From Ctena decussata (lineage: Eukaryota; Mollusca; Bivalvia; Lucinida; Lucinidae), in contig OZ022503.1 in NCBI GenBank assembly GCA_963989385.1, forward strand, positions 87,641,138 through 87,705,137: DNA of 64,000 nucleotides, read 5' to 3'. The notes under the pieces were generated by a model. The model had not been told where the DNA came from, did not search any database, and saw nothing but the letters and a program-made list of their open reading frames with translations. Shown in pieces: positions 10,401 through 21,639 of the stretch (position 1 is its first letter; each line of letters starts with the position of its first letter). Both the position numbers and the translations under genes were made by a program.

Positions 10401-11052
10401 TGTTGCGTAATGGCTAGTTGCCTCTAAAATCCGCAAGTAAAATCAGAGTAGAATATTGGTCTTAATTATATTAAAATGCACTCTTGAGATGTAGGGCAAT
10501 GACGTAGTAGCTTCTGATAAGGTTATCTTGTTCTTCTATTCTGAGTTCATAATCATGGGTGTGTTAGACAGGTATCAGTTTTTATTACTTTGTTTACTTA
10601 GAATCCAGACAATTTATTACCCTTTGCCAGACGGTTTTGACACTATTTCAGCCATAAATTAGATAACAGTTTTTCGGTCAGGTCAATATACGTCATAGAA
10701 TTGACTGAGTTTTGCATCCTAAAATTAGTTCTTGGTCACCGAAAGTCTCCTTATAAGGCGAAGTCTGGTAGATGGGATCATTATTATTAGTAAGTGACAT
10801 AATGTATATTGTTAAAAATAGAGGTTCGGAAGTCTGTATAAAAGGGGGAGAGAGTGTGGTTGCGGGGAGAATATGCATTAGTAGTCTTCTTGATCAGTTG
10901 ATACATTTGTATACGAGTGTGCATGGTGTAGAATGGCTCCTGTGGTTAAAGAGTTTAGATAAAATGACTTAGAAAATAGACCAGTGACTTGAGTTGTACT
11001 TATACCCCCAAGCCACCCGGGCAGTGGTCACTTGTGTGGTCACTACGCAACA
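10401..11052 (+). repeat. 3' LTR of the endogenous retrovirus
   Basis: 652 bp, same ends as the 5' LTR. I noted one substitution between the copies (CTTGGTCACC here, CTTTGTCACC in the 5' LTR), giving about 99.8% identity. Confidence 0.95.
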
Positions 11053-11065
11053 CAACGCAGTTTGG

Positions 11066-11272
11066 CCAGATCTCTAGATAAGAGGAAGTCTTTTGTGATA
11101 ATTAGGGATGATTTTTTGTTAATTCTGCATAAAACTATATGTTGTGACCCCTCATCTGAACGAGACGGTTCAGATGAGGGGTCACAACATATGGTTTTGG
11201 TGAGAAATAAGAAACATTATCTCAGTTTTATTATCATCATCATCAAATACTCCCTCTTATTTACACCTCTGA
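11066..11272. mobile_element. MITE family A, copy 1 (long palindrome)
   Basis: About 200 bp with terminal CTAGATAAGAGG-type inverted repeats and a central hairpin of ATGTTGTGACCCCTCAT and its complement around a GACGG loop. The same structure recurs at 11319, 14406, 24961, 25336, 26226 and 26944. No coding capacity. Confidence 0.8.
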
Positions 11273-11318
11273 AATTTAGCCATAGCGGTCGATGACAGTC
11301 TCATTATCAAATTCAGTC

Positions 11319-11432
11319 GCGGTCCAGAGAAGGGATAATTCGGAGATATTTTTTCTTATATCTCAATGAAACTATATGTTGTGATCCCTTATTAGAACCG
11401 TCGCAGCGAGACGATTCTAATAAGGGTAAGCC
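11319..11432. mobile_element. MITE family A, copy 2 (partial)
   Basis: Left half plus central hairpin with TATGTTGTGATCCCTTATT; the right terminal half is missing. Confidence 0.65.
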
Positions 11433-11589
11433 ATACGAGGAGTGCTAATTAAGTTATTTGTGAAGAGGACAAGATGAACAAACAACTGCCAAATCAAATA
11501 TTCCGCCGAAAATTGACTTAAAATTCGAATGGTGTACAGTTACAATACAAAAGCAACAACGAAACCAAGATGAATCATTATCTACTACT

Positions 11590-11604
11590 ATTGATGATGA
11601 TGAC

Positions 11605-11643
<39 letters not shown>

Positions 11644-11646
11644 AAC
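11590..11646. repeat. (GAT)n microsatellite
   Basis: Near-perfect GAT/ATG repeats. The serine-rich frame on the other strand is an artefact of this repeat. Confidence 0.9.
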
Positions 11647-11710
11647 AATTTTAAAACACTAATGAATACCATAAAATTATAAGTTTTGGAACGAATACGT
11701 CTGTGCATTG

Positions 11711-11768
11711 AGCAAACAGTGTAAACCCAGATCAGGCTGTCTGACCAGGATCTACACTGTTTGCCATT
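11711..11768. repeat. Hairpin repeat family B, copy 1
   Basis: Short palindrome starting GCAAACAGTGTAAACCCAGA and ending in its imperfect complement. Related hairpins occur at 13372, 14232, 26708, 36592 and 48951. Confidence 0.7.
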
Positions 11769-11886
11769 TCAGCTGCATCTCGTAGACACATTATTGCAAT
11801 AAAAAATCAAAGAGGTCATTTTCAGGACAAATAAAGTATTCATTTTAGATGTCCCAATCTTTAAATTTTTTATGGTTACTACTCAC

Positions 11887-12096
11887 TTTGTTTCATTCTG
11901 TTTAGCTGTGCCTCAAGCTCATCAAAGACGCTCTGATTCTCGTCCAGTATTTTGGAAACTTGGTTTATGTCGCTCGTAACTGTGTTTCGCCTCTCTATTG
12001 TTGCTATTTTATTCTTGAGCTGTTCTTTCTGTTGCTCTGATGTGGCGGCTTCCAGCTTTTTCTGAAGGTCTTTAATATTGCCTTGCAACTGTTTTT
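11887..12096 (-). CDS. Gene A exon 4
   Basis: 210 nt. Acceptor TTAATAG before it, donor GTGAGT after it. Encodes a coiled-coil-like segment with SDINQVSKILDENQS and FDELEAQLNRMK, aligned without gaps to gene B exon 4. Confidence 0.85.
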
Positions 12097-13775
12097 CTAT
12101 TAACAACAGAACATATAAGAGTTATATGAAATGCAAACATAAACGATAAAAGGCAAAAGAAAGAAAGAAAGAAAGAAAGAAAGAAAAAGAAAGAAAGAAT
12201 TTTATGTACTTTGTTGTACCAAGGCAGATCATTGCTGCTCCAAGGATTTTGATTACAGCTCATTGCGGTATGAATGACCGTGGCAAAAGTCAAGGAATGG
12301 CCTTGACCTGCAATGCTGTACTTATTTCTCTGTATTTACCAACTTTTATACATATAATGAAGCTTTCAACAATTTCCCAGAAATCTAATGTTTTAGCATC
12401 CCCCCCATATAAAAGAACGAGGAGGCAATGTGACCTTGCTGTTAAAAATGTCAAGGTCAGCTCAAGTTCATCAAATGAACCAAACTGATCCTACCTGAGT
12501 GGCCAATGCCATATACCCAATTCTAAGGTCATTAGTCTGTTGGCTCTGGAGAAGAATATTTTCAGAAGTTTTCTTTACCTTATATGGACCAGGACGTGAT
12601 AGCTGTTTTGATCATGTTACCTGGACTCTTTGAACAGACTTTTGTTCCCCCGACCCTGGAGACTTCGTAACAATCAGCTTAGCGGCTTCAGAGGAAAAGT
12701 TGTTTGAAAACGCTGACGGACGACGAATGTACGATGGATGACGGAGCCTGCTTAATAGTGCCTATCCTAAAATCTCCCCAGATGCCTTTAGCTCAGGTCA
12801 TAAAAACTTGAAAGGCAGAGTTTTTTTTTTTTATTTTGAATAAAATACTATTTAAACCAAGGCAGAGTTTGGCCAGGACGTGAACAGTCCGCTTGATAAA
12901 GTAAAAATGTTGCAACGACAACGCATGCGCGCATGCTGGTTTGGCGTGCGAGGTATGCGACATTATGTTCTAAGGCGGGTTATCTCTGGTCGTCAAACAT
13001 ACTGTACCTATTTTTTCTTTAGAAAACATCTTTTTCATTATTGCCGGGAACTTCAAATCGTTGGTGCACAAACTCTGGTTCTTTATCACTCCAAAACTGA
13101 TCAGTTCAATGCTTACTCCGTCCAGAAGTTTCCGGAAGGTGTCAACATCCTGACCCAGCTTTGTCCCGAGACCGGGTACTAGCGGATTCCCTGCAATGAA
13201 AAGCAGTATGAAAAACAAGGGTAGATACACATGCGTCTTAGAAGATGAATCGGTTACAGGCCAGGATCCAGGGGGTGGGCTGAGGGGCTGCAGCCCCACC
13301 ACTTTGACCACTGTTTGTCTATTTCACCGATGCAAGTTTAACCCTTTCATACTACAGACAAATAACTTTGCAAACAGTCCAGATCCAGATGAGACGGCTC
13401 ATTATTAGCCGTCTCATCTGGATCTACATTGTTTGCCATTTGGAAATTCTAGTTCAGATTTTGCTTGACACAAGTTTTTGCAACATTTGAACTGTCGATT
13501 TTTACAGTGGAAGAAGCCATTGTGGGAACTTTGGGTTGAAGAACTTGACCCTGCCAGCATTTTACAGCCCCATCAGTTATAAAGGTTCTGGATTCGGGCC
13601 TGGGTTAATACATAGAGACATATAAAAGATGCAAAATGTTATCATAATCACACACAACGAGACAATTCAGAATTCCATATACATTGCCATGCGCGCGCAA
13701 GCCTCGTAAATTGTTTCGAACAGCATTTCAGAATCCAAAACACTAAAAGCCATAAAAAGTAAAGATTTTTCGCAT

Positions 13776-13810
<35 letters not shown>

Positions 13811-16800
13811 GGGGGAATTGTTAAACTTTTTCGCCAAAATATTCTGAATATATAGAGACAAGGTGTGATGACTTTGGAGGGGGAGACGGGGGAGGGGGGG
13901 GGGCAGGAGAGGGGAAGGGGAATAACTTAAAGGCTACAGATTACCCTTCAGAGCCAACATTCAACGGTGAATAACTCAGATCAGAGGTGAACTGGTTCCA
14001 TCCTATCAAAATTCAAACTTGTCTGTCATAATTATACGCATGTTTCCTAAAAAACCTGGAAAGTTAATCATAAGGCTAATCTCCAAGCAACGCCTACTAC
14101 AATTTTCAACACTCAAAGACAAGTAATTCCGCAGCTACATTGTAATAGCTAATCTGGCAAGACTCCGAATAGTTCGAGATTTTCTATCACCAAAAGTAGT
14201 ACCATAAAAATTCTTACTATTTGGACAGATAGATATGAGCAAACAGTGCAGATCCAGAACAGACTACCCCTGGTCAGAGGCGATACTGTTTATCATTTGA
14301 AGCATTCTGATCAGAGCCTGCACTGTTTGCCATTCCATCTGTGTCTTTGGCCGCACTACTACATTGTAAAATCCAAACTGTTCCATTTACAAGAGCGGTA
14401 ATATTATCCCAGAGCTCTAGATAAGAGGGAGTACTTGGTGATAATTAGGGATAATTTTTGTTAATTCTGCATAAAAACATATGTTGTGACCGCTCATCAC
14501 GAGACGGTTCAGATGAGGGGTCACAACATATGGTTGAGAAATAAGAAAAATTATCCTTAATATTCATCAAATACTCCTTTCTTATCTAGAACTCTGTTAT
14601 CCTGTTGTTGTTTTTTTAGACTTTTTACGGTAAACAGGCTCTGCTCCGGACAATGCCCGTCACCGTGGTAAACTGTGGGTCTTGTGAACTTGTGAAAACA
14701 TTAGGTAGCTTACCGCTGGGACATCGCTTGTCAATATGGTTGATTATAACCTCTGACTCTGGAATAAACTCCTTTCCATCTTGTAACACTGGCACCAATC
14801 CTTTCGGGCTAATTTGGAGGAACCAGCCTTCATTCTGTTCCCCAAAGTGGATAAACACTATTCGTTCTTTAAAAGAAACTCCCTTTTCGAAGAGCGCATA
14901 AATGGCCTGTAATGAAAGGGGAAAAATCGTTATTCTGGATTCTTGCGTAAACCCGTGAGTGACATGATACTCGTTCCTTTTTTTTTCCTTTTTCCTTTTT
15001 CCATTTACGCCTTAACCCCAGAAGGGGACACAGACGGTGTACTTTTGTACACTCCGGTGTTGCAGGATGAAAGCCTACATATAGCCATGTAGCTACAGTA
15101 GGGATCTTTAACCTGCACAGGGGATGACTCTCCCTGCACAGGGGGCCTCCAGTTAACGTCCCGATCCGAAGGACGGCACACAATTGTTAGCATCATCCCT
15201 GCAAATAATGCTAGAAAAATGCGTTCGGACATAGGAGGATTTCACCGCGGGTGAGGCTCGAACCCACGACCTCTGGCTTCAGAGTCAAGTGCACTAACCA
15301 CTGAGCCACCGCGCTTCCATGAATTATTTTCATCGATTTGACTATAATAAAAAATAATGTTTTGACCTTTATTCCATTTAAGTCATATAGATCAAAATAA
15401 TGCCATGCCAAGAATTTTCTAATCCACTGAAGTCAAACAGATCAATATAGTGCATGGTGCGAATTTCATGACCCTCACGGGCTTGCGCAATACGAAAGAC
15501 CGGTCGTCATTTCAGAATTCGCATTCAAACTTTCACACTTCATTCGTCACACTTCAGAGCTCATTGTTCAAAATTCATGGTTCATACTTTACCATTTATT
15601 CTTCATAATTCATATTTCACACTTCATAGCTCATTGTTCACATTTCATAATTCATTTTCACAGTAAACGATGCATACTTTATAGTTCATGATTCACAGTT
15701 CATACCTCAAAGTTTATACTTCATAATTCATGCTTCACATTTCATACTTTAAGATTCATACATCAAAATTCATACTTTAAAGTTCACACTTCATAGTTAT
15801 ACTCCTCGCAATTCACAGTTCAAACTTATCAATTAACACTTCAAAGTTCAAAGTTTAGAGCTGTAAAGGTTATTTCAAATATTCAAGACAACGAATGGTG
15901 GCATTACATACTTCAGAATTCATAGTTTAACTTCACACTTCATAGTTCATCCTTTATAGACCATAATAGTTATTTCCCGAACTGTGAAGTATGAACTGTA
16001 TGAACTTTGTTTTGAAAACTGCGAAGTGTAAAGTATGAATGTGACCTGTAAAGTGAGAAGTATGAACCGTGATGTGTGAAATATGAACTGTGTAGTATTA
16101 TGGTTGTGTGAACTATGAAGTATGTAAGGATTTTGAAGTGTGAAGTATGAACTGTAAAGTACAAACTGAGAAGTGTGAACTGTGATGTTTAAATCAGGTA
16201 GTGTGAAGTGTTAACAGTGAGGTACGTAGAATGAAGTATGAACTGCAAAGTGTTAAATTTGAAAACTGAAGTTTGAAGTGCGAACTGTGAAGTCTGAAGT
16301 AAAAACTATAAAGTGAATACAGTGAATTATGTAGCGTGAAATAAGAACTATGAATTATGAAGGATTAACTGTGAAGTGTGAACTATGAACTATGAATTCC
16401 GATGTATGTAATGCACTTCCAGATGTATATTTGAAATACCTTTAGAATTATGGAGTATGAACTATAATGAAGTGTGAAGTGTAAATTGTGACGTATGAAC
16501 TGTAAATTGCAAGGTACTTTGTGCTTATTGGTAAATATTCTTCAGTAGACTGACTCTGCAAGGCTACGAGACACCTTTATGATAGTTCATATGAGTCCTT
16601 TTAGTTGTACCCGTTTTTACAAGTTCTTCAGGACAATGTGAGAATCTGATTTCTCATCTATGCTTATAGAACACGATTGGGTACATTAGAAAATTGCCCC
16701 CTGGTTAGGGCAGTTAGAGTTTCATTGTAAGGGACGAGTTTATTATTTATTATTAGGTGGGGGGGCGGGTACATTTAGGGGGGGGGTCGGAAATTTTTTT

Positions 16801-18388
16801 TGATGATGTACTGGGGGTCGGAAATAAAAAAGCTTTGGAGCAAGGGGGTCATATATTTTATTAGGCATATTGGGGGTGGGGTCAGAATTCTTCCATCAGT
16901 CTTCATTTTTAAAAAAATGTCTCAGCTTCTGGGGGCAGAGCCCCCCAGACCCCCCATTACTCCTAAAATTTCAGACTCTTTCTTTTCAAACTCATAACTT
17001 AAACTTAAAAGACTTTATGGAAATGCATCGTAAACGACTGCGTAATACCCCGCCGCTGCAAACCAATACCCTTTCTTTTATCTTTTATACGTGTTTTTTT
17101 TTATCATGACATGAAGCTCATATTACCTAGATAATGTGTTAGATTTTCAGAAAAATCCCGTTCATCTTTGTTTTTATACAAATTTTTTTTCATAATTTTA
17201 TACATGTATATAGCTCTGGGGCAGAGGCAGGTAACCTATGTGGATTTGTAACAGAAAGCTTACGTTATTTCAATCATTTCTATGAAATTTCATCAAGATA
17301 TACTGAAAATCTGATTTTATATAGATTTTTTTCATGATTTCATATATGTATACAGCTTGTGTCAGGGGCAGATAACCATTGGGGGACAAAATTTTGATCA
17401 CGACAAAGAGCTTATATAAATATGATAATTTGTAACAAGTTTCAGAAAAATCCCTTTCGACTCTGATTTTATTCTTTTTTTTTCATTATTTCATACATGT
17501 ATATAGCCCCAGGGCAGGGGCAGATAACCCAGGCGGACAAAATTCTGCTTGTAACAGAAAGCTTATGTTACTTCGACTATTTTCTGTGAAATTTCATTAA
17601 GATACTTCATTGTGTAAAGGAACTACAGACCAAAGACTGTTTTTAAGATCATGCCAAGAGCAATAACTCCATCAGAAGATATCGAAATTTGCCCATTAAC
17701 AATGCCAACCGAGATCTTCCCAAGACCAATGCACACGCCAAGTTTGAAGAAAATTGGTTAATAAATACTCAAGTTATCGAACGGAAACGAAGTGCTCACG
17801 CACGGACAGACGGACGGACGGACGTACAACGGACGGACGGACACACGGACAGCCAGAGGGAAAACATAATATCCCGCCACTAACGTGTGGCGGGGTATAA
17901 AAACTTGGGCAGCTTCATATCAAAAACAGATATTTTCATTGATTTGCTAGAACAGTATGAAAGTGTTCATCAGCAAAACCACAGTGGCTTCTGGGTGCTG
18001 CGCCCCCAGACCCCCACCACCCAGAGGCCCGATTAATATTACTTACAGTTATAATTATTAAGCATTCGACAACAGATTTCTGGATGGCCATTAGCAGGAG
18101 AAAAATGCAAGAAAACGCAGAAAAAAGTTTAAACAGACCATGATTACATGTAATTAATCTGTTACAATAAGATAATATTCTTTGTGTTTCATACAGCTAG
18201 GTTTTGATTGAGGTCATTTATGGTATGTGTATGTGAAGGGTAGCTGGCACTGGGGATAAGGGGGGGGGGGGCGTCATAAAAACTTTTGAGACCTATCTGA
18301 CTGAGCGGGTCGGAAAAATAATTATGGTGAGACTGGGGGGGGGGGGGGGGGGAAGGATAAATTTTGGTGAACCATATGATGACCCCCC

Positions 18389-18441
<53 letters not shown>

Positions 18442-18732
18442 ACCCCTCCCCCCAACCCCACCTGGTAATAAATGACTCGTCCTTAAAAGCACTATACGTT
18501 TGTGAGAAGTTGACCAAAAATAGCAAACAAAATGTAGACCCATATCTTGCATTTATGCCTACATTTGTTCAGAGAAATACCAAAACATCCAGCTATGCGG
18601 AGGCATACGCTGATCAGTGCTACGGCTGACGCCAGGTTTTGCATTTCGTGTGTGCGAATTCAAAATGGTACATACCTTTAGCGAATAAAAAGACGATGGA
18701 AAATAGTAAAACGTAAAATCTGTGTCCGCCAT
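11887..18732 (-). CDS. Gene A: GDAP1-like protein, exons 1-4 (3' end not found)
   Basis: Exons in coding order: 18676-18732, 14714-14906, 13008-13190, 11887-12096, all with AG/GT borders and compatible phases, 643 coding nt. The protein begins MADTDFTFYYFPSSFYSLK, then a thioredoxin-like GST N-domain with VPVL and a following ES pair (glutathione site), then the long charged helical insert typical of ganglioside-induced differentiation-associated protein 1. Human GDAP1 is a tail-anchored mitochondrial outer-membrane protein. Exon lengths are identical to gene B, so A and B arose by duplication. The final exon (GST C-domain end and membrane tail) was not seen between 11053 and 11886 nor in 1-899. 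It may lie beyond the window, which would put the retrovirus inside intron 4, or it may be lost. Confidence 0.85.
12150..12200. repeat. (GAAA)n microsatellite
   Basis: GAAA tetranucleotide run in gene A intron 3, just upstream of exon 4. Confidence 0.9.
13008..13190 (-). CDS. Gene A exon 3
   Basis: 183 nt. Acceptor TTTTCATTGCAG, donor GTACAG. Encodes NPLVPGLGTKLGQDVDTFRK and KKMFSKEK, closely matching gene B exon 3, and is the start of the GST helical domain. Confidence 0.87.
13372..13442. repeat. Hairpin repeat family B, copy 2
   Basis: Near-perfect palindrome GCAAACAGTCCAGATCCAGA...GTTTGC with a GAGACGGCTCAT centre, in gene A intron 2. Confidence 0.75.
13776..13920. repeat. Poly-T / (GT)n and G-rich low-complexity tract
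   Basis: T run of more than 20, then GT repeats, then a long G-rich stretch around 13877-13920. Confidence 0.85.
14232..14395. repeat. Hairpin repeat family B, copy 3 (expanded)
   Basis: Starts GAGCAAACAGTGCAGATCC; contains two partial hairpins and a GTTTGCCATTCCATCTG tail also seen at 26738-26760. Confidence 0.65.
14406..14598. mobile_element. MITE family A, copy 3
   Basis: Complete copy: CTAGATAAGAGGGAG left end, CATATGTTGTGACC hairpin centre, right end TTTCTTATCTAGAACTC. It lies about 115 bp from gene A exon 2. Confidence 0.85.
14714..14906 (-). CDS. Gene A exon 2, GST N-domain
   Basis: 193 nt. Acceptor TTTCATTACAG, donor GTAAGC. Encodes a thioredoxin-fold segment with HFGEQNEGWF, the cis-proline motif VPVL, and PESEVIINHIDKRCPS. 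It aligns base-length for base-length with gene B exon 2. Confidence 0.9.
15003..15316 (-). mobile_element. tRNA-headed SINE (tRNA-Gln-like head)
   Basis: Reading the minus strand from 15316, there is a tRNA-like head with A box (TGGCTCAGTGGTTAGTG), an anticodon loop CTCTGAA and B box GGTTCGAGCC. A conserved SINE body follows, including CCGTCCTTCGGATCGGGACG. It lies in gene A intron 1. Confidence 0.75.
15509..16515. repeat. Strand-switching TTCA minisatellite
   Basis: About 1 kb of degenerate 7-11-bp units. From 15509 to about 15960 the units read TTCATACTTCACAGTTCAT on the plus strand; from about 15965 to 16515 the same units appear in reverse complement (GAACTGTGAAGTATGAACTG). The whole tract is one giant imperfect inverted repeat, in gene A intron 1. 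Confidence 0.85.
16700..17110. repeat. G-rich low-complexity repeat
   Basis: Runs of GGGGG alternate with GTCGGAAAT and GGTCATAT; a CAGAGCCCCCCAGACCCC block at 16936 recurs in variant form near 17990. No coding signal. Confidence 0.6.
17140..17900. mobile_element. Tandem-unit repeat element ending GGCGGGGTATAA
   Basis: About three 170-bp units, each with a TTTCATACATGTATA stretch, a GGGGCAG block and GATAACC, followed by a single right end with CGGACGGACGGAC repeats and the TATCCCGCC/GGCGGGGTATA dyad. Its layout parallels the element at 57750. Confidence 0.65.
18330..18445. repeat. Poly-G tract and (CA)n microsatellite
   Basis: A G run at 18335-18352 and about 24 CA repeats at 18391-18439. 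The histidine/threonine or cysteine/valine frames across it are artefacts. Confidence 0.92.
18676..18732 (-). CDS. Gene A exon 1 (start codon)
   Basis: 57 nt, ATG at 18732-18730, donor GTATGT. Encodes 19 residues, MADTDFTFYYFPSSFYSLK, the first beta strand of the GST N-domain. Gene B exon 1 has the same length and phase and a closely similar peptide. Confidence 0.88.
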
Positions 18733-19077
18733 TTCGAAAGTCCGAAAATGTCCAGTTGCAATATTATAAGTAAATAGTGTGTCTCGTCGTAAGAAAACCT
18801 GCCAGAAGGATTATCCGATCTGCGCATGTCAAGACCATGTGTCAGCATGTCCAGTCTGTTCATCGCAAGTTCGTTTACAAAAGAATAATTTTGCGAGAGC
18901 TGCGCATACTCTGACAAGGACACACAATGGTACAGTCTGATATGTGTAAGCGTTGTCCGCACATTCTATAGTGCCAGTTTTCTCCTGAAACGAGTTAGAT
19001 TACCACATGGACAGAAGAGGTCAGTAATTGGGTCGGCTTAGAAGATAAATTATATTGATTCAAGGTACAGCTAAGGT

Positions 19078-19290
19078 AGAGTCGGGTAACCTCAGACAGC
19101 GGGCAAATTCGGACATATCATTGCAAACAGTGAAAACCCAGATGAGACGGTTCATCACGATCCGTCTCATCAGGATTTTCAGTTTTTGCCCTGTTAATTT
19201 TGTTTAAATTCCAAACAACTGACATATAAATGAAACAATGTCACTGTCCGAATTCACCAGCTGTCCGAATTTACCCGACTAACCCTATTT
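19078..19290. mobile_element. MITE family C, copy 1
   Basis: Terminal inverted repeats GTCGGGTAACCT.../...TTACCCGACTAACCCT, with a family-B hairpin (GCAAACAGTG) in the middle. A second copy is at 35572-35785. Confidence 0.75.
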
Positions 19291-19378
19291 GCCACAGTTT
19301 TGACAGGCATGCAAATCGAAATATTCCAGTTTAATGAGCGTTTTCATCCTATAAAGATAGAAATGTTAGAAGAATGTA

Positions 19379-19552
19379 GGAGCGGCTGTGGTGTAGTGGA
19401 TAACACTCCGGACTACCAACCCAAGGGTCGCAAGATCGGTGCCCCGCTTCTCCGGTCTTTCGGATGAGACTTTAAACCGAAGTCCCGTCACCATAATACG
19501 TCGTTGTTGGAGAGTCGTTAAACCCGAGTTCACTCACTCACTCACTCACTTG
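19379..19552 (+). mobile_element. tRNA-headed SINE
   Basis: tRNA-like head (GTGGTGTAGTGGATAACACT, with a degraded B box), body TTTCGGATGAGACTTTAAAC followed by CCGAAGTCCCGT, and a (CACT)n tail. The body motif TTCGGATGAGAC...GTTAAAC recurs on the minus strand at 51455-51640. Confidence 0.75.
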
Positions 19553-21340
19553 AAGAATGTACTATAATATGAATATACTGCACATGGCATAAAAGGGAAA
19601 CGAAACGTTCGACTGGTAGGGTACGTGAAATTTCCGTGAAATTTGCGTGGGAGTGTGATAGCTTCTCGTAACAGCCGGTCACATAGTCCGATCATATTCG
19701 GGCACTAAAGCGATCGTACTACACGAAAGACATTCATAAAACAAAAGTACCGTTCGTGCTGCACGGTATCTTATGAGCCTGAAGAAATTCTTGAATCTGA
19801 TTGGGCCATGTGACCGGTTTTTACCAGTCGAATACGGCTATATGACTTACGGACATTTGGTAGGTAATACTTTTTACACTGGAACCTGTCTAAGACTCTG
19901 TGTATGTTCTAATTCATATATATGCTCACCAATGATGAAATAAAAAATATACATCATCGTGCAAAATCTTAAGAAATCTGCACTGGAAAGATACACCCCT
20001 AGACTAAACAATCCAAGAGGTGAATAGCAGTTCCAAAATGAATTTTATATTACTTTAAATAACTCAGTCATGTCAGTATGATATAGAAAAAGATATTCCT
20101 ATCCATCAAAGGCTTAATTACCACTTTGTTACAAGATGATTTAAAATCAATTTTAATTACGATCCGAAAAATCCTAAAAAAATAATTGACCGTCTGCAAT
20201 ATTTTGGACCATACAGAAAAACGCTACGCCGCAATTTTAATATTACAAGTTTATTGTGAAAGCAGAGCTATTCAGCAAACAGAAAATTAAAAGAAAAGCA
20301 GAGGTCATCGAGCTTATTTCTTTTTTACTTGACAAACTCTACCCCTACCCCCCACATAAATTATATGGAAAATTTACATAAAACTACGTAGAAAAATAAT
20401 GTAACGCATTCAGATAAATTTCAGTGTGCTTGCGCACCATAAGCTGCCATGATATGAATAAAATGTCATTTTAAAAAGTTATAATCCACCAAATTTAATC
20501 ACAACTTGAATAAATGTCAAAAAATAAAATATTGCAAAAAATCCTATTTCTATTTTTTTTCTCAAGTTTAGGGTTCATTTTAACACAAACAATGGTAAAA
20601 TGACCCCGAAATATTATTTAGACATCAATATTTAGCCATTTCCTTATCCATTTATAGTAAAATATTGACCCTAGCATAACTTTCATTTTTGACGATAACA
20701 CAAAAATGGCGACTTCCTAGCAAATGTCTAAAATGTAAAGGCCCCGTCGCTTTATACATTGGCTCAGTATTATATATGGGATTGGCACCCTTTACATTGA
20801 AAGATAGGACAGTCTATTACAGATTAATGGATTAACAAAAATGCATGTAATGTTTTATTTTAGAGTTTTACTATTACATCACAATATTCCTCAAAACAAA
20901 ACTCATTATGGAAAACCGTTTCAACCTTAACGTTTAGTGAAAAGCAAGGGAGACAAGTTACAATCGCAGAAGGTATATCTTTTTCTTTTTGGTTCCCCGT
21001 CCAGCAAAGCAGTTTAAACTACTGCGAGGTATTGAATGAGGACCTAGGCCTATGCCTTTACATTGTATTTTTACCATTTATTTAGGTTATTAAATCGAAA
21101 GTAGGACTAGTCTTAGTCCGCTGGACAAGCTATTCTTTTGGCTCATTTTAACACTGCAGTGGAAAAGTTATTCACTTTTCAAACAAAAAATCTTCTTTTT
21201 TTCACAAAATTTCCACTTAAGCTCACTTTGAGAGTAATAGAATGGCGTAACGGGTTGTTACAGTATAATTCAGTATGAGTGTCTATTTACATGTAAATTC
21301 AGCCTTCAAATCTATTAAACACTTTTAAGGGATTTGACTT
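19553..21340. other. Intergenic DNA, nothing recognised
   Basis: AT-rich sequence without long frames, palindromes or splice-bounded exons that I could support. It lies upstream of gene A exon 1. Confidence 0.45.
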
Positions 21341-21344
21341 TAGT

Positions 21345-21480
21345 ACGAAACATAGGGGTACGAATCTCCTTGTTGGGGGTTGTGATCGGGCGATGGTGCT
21401 GGCTATAACTTCCAGTGCCGGGGCGTCCTACCTAAGACTGAAATACTGTCTCAAAGGGCCGTTAAACCCAAAACAACCAG
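21345..21480 (+). mobile_element. SINE 3' fragment
   Basis: TGCCGGGGCGTCCTACCTAA...GGGCCGTTAAACCCAAAACAA resembles the 3' body of mollusc SINEs; no intact tRNA head is visible. Confidence 0.5.
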
Positions 21481-21639
21481 CAACGCATCTCGTTACATCC
21501 TTTTAAAGTAATTTAGAAACTGAATTTTCTTAAATTATCATGCTGTAATAGCTCAGTAAGACAGTAGATAGTACTCATCCATGTTAAAGTTATTTTCTTT
21601 TGCAGAGGATTTATTGAACATAGGGTATGTAGTCAGACT

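Larger units (their letters stand above)
900..11052 (+). mobile_element. Env-bearing Ty3/gypsy (errantivirus-like) endogenous retrovirus, nearly full length
   Basis: Seen: two 652-bp LTRs starting TGTTGCGTA and ending TACGCAACA, a primer site, gag, pol, env and an additional frame, then a purine tract before the 3' LTR. Domain order protease, RT, RNase H, integrase places pol in Ty3/gypsy. The envelope resembles the baculovirus F class used by insect errantiviruses. The LTRs differ at one noted position (T at 1231, G at the matching base near 10732), so insertion is recent. One in-frame TAG interrupts the RT, so this copy is probably not autonomous. The element lies antisense to gene A. No clear target-site duplication is visible: the left flank ends ACAGG and the right flank begins CAACG. 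Confidence 0.95.

Noticed and set aside
11454..11708. Serine-rich 84-aa frame
   Set aside because: The serine run is the (GAT)n microsatellite read on the minus strand.
14653..14901. 82-aa plus-strand frame
   Set aside because: Shadow of gene A exon 2 on the opposite strand.
15240..15310. A functional tRNA gene
   Set aside because: The tRNA-like sequence continues into a SINE body and acceptor stem pairing is poor.
18293..18629. His/Thr- and Cys/Val-rich frames
   Set aside because: Translations of the (CA)n microsatellite and poly-G tract.
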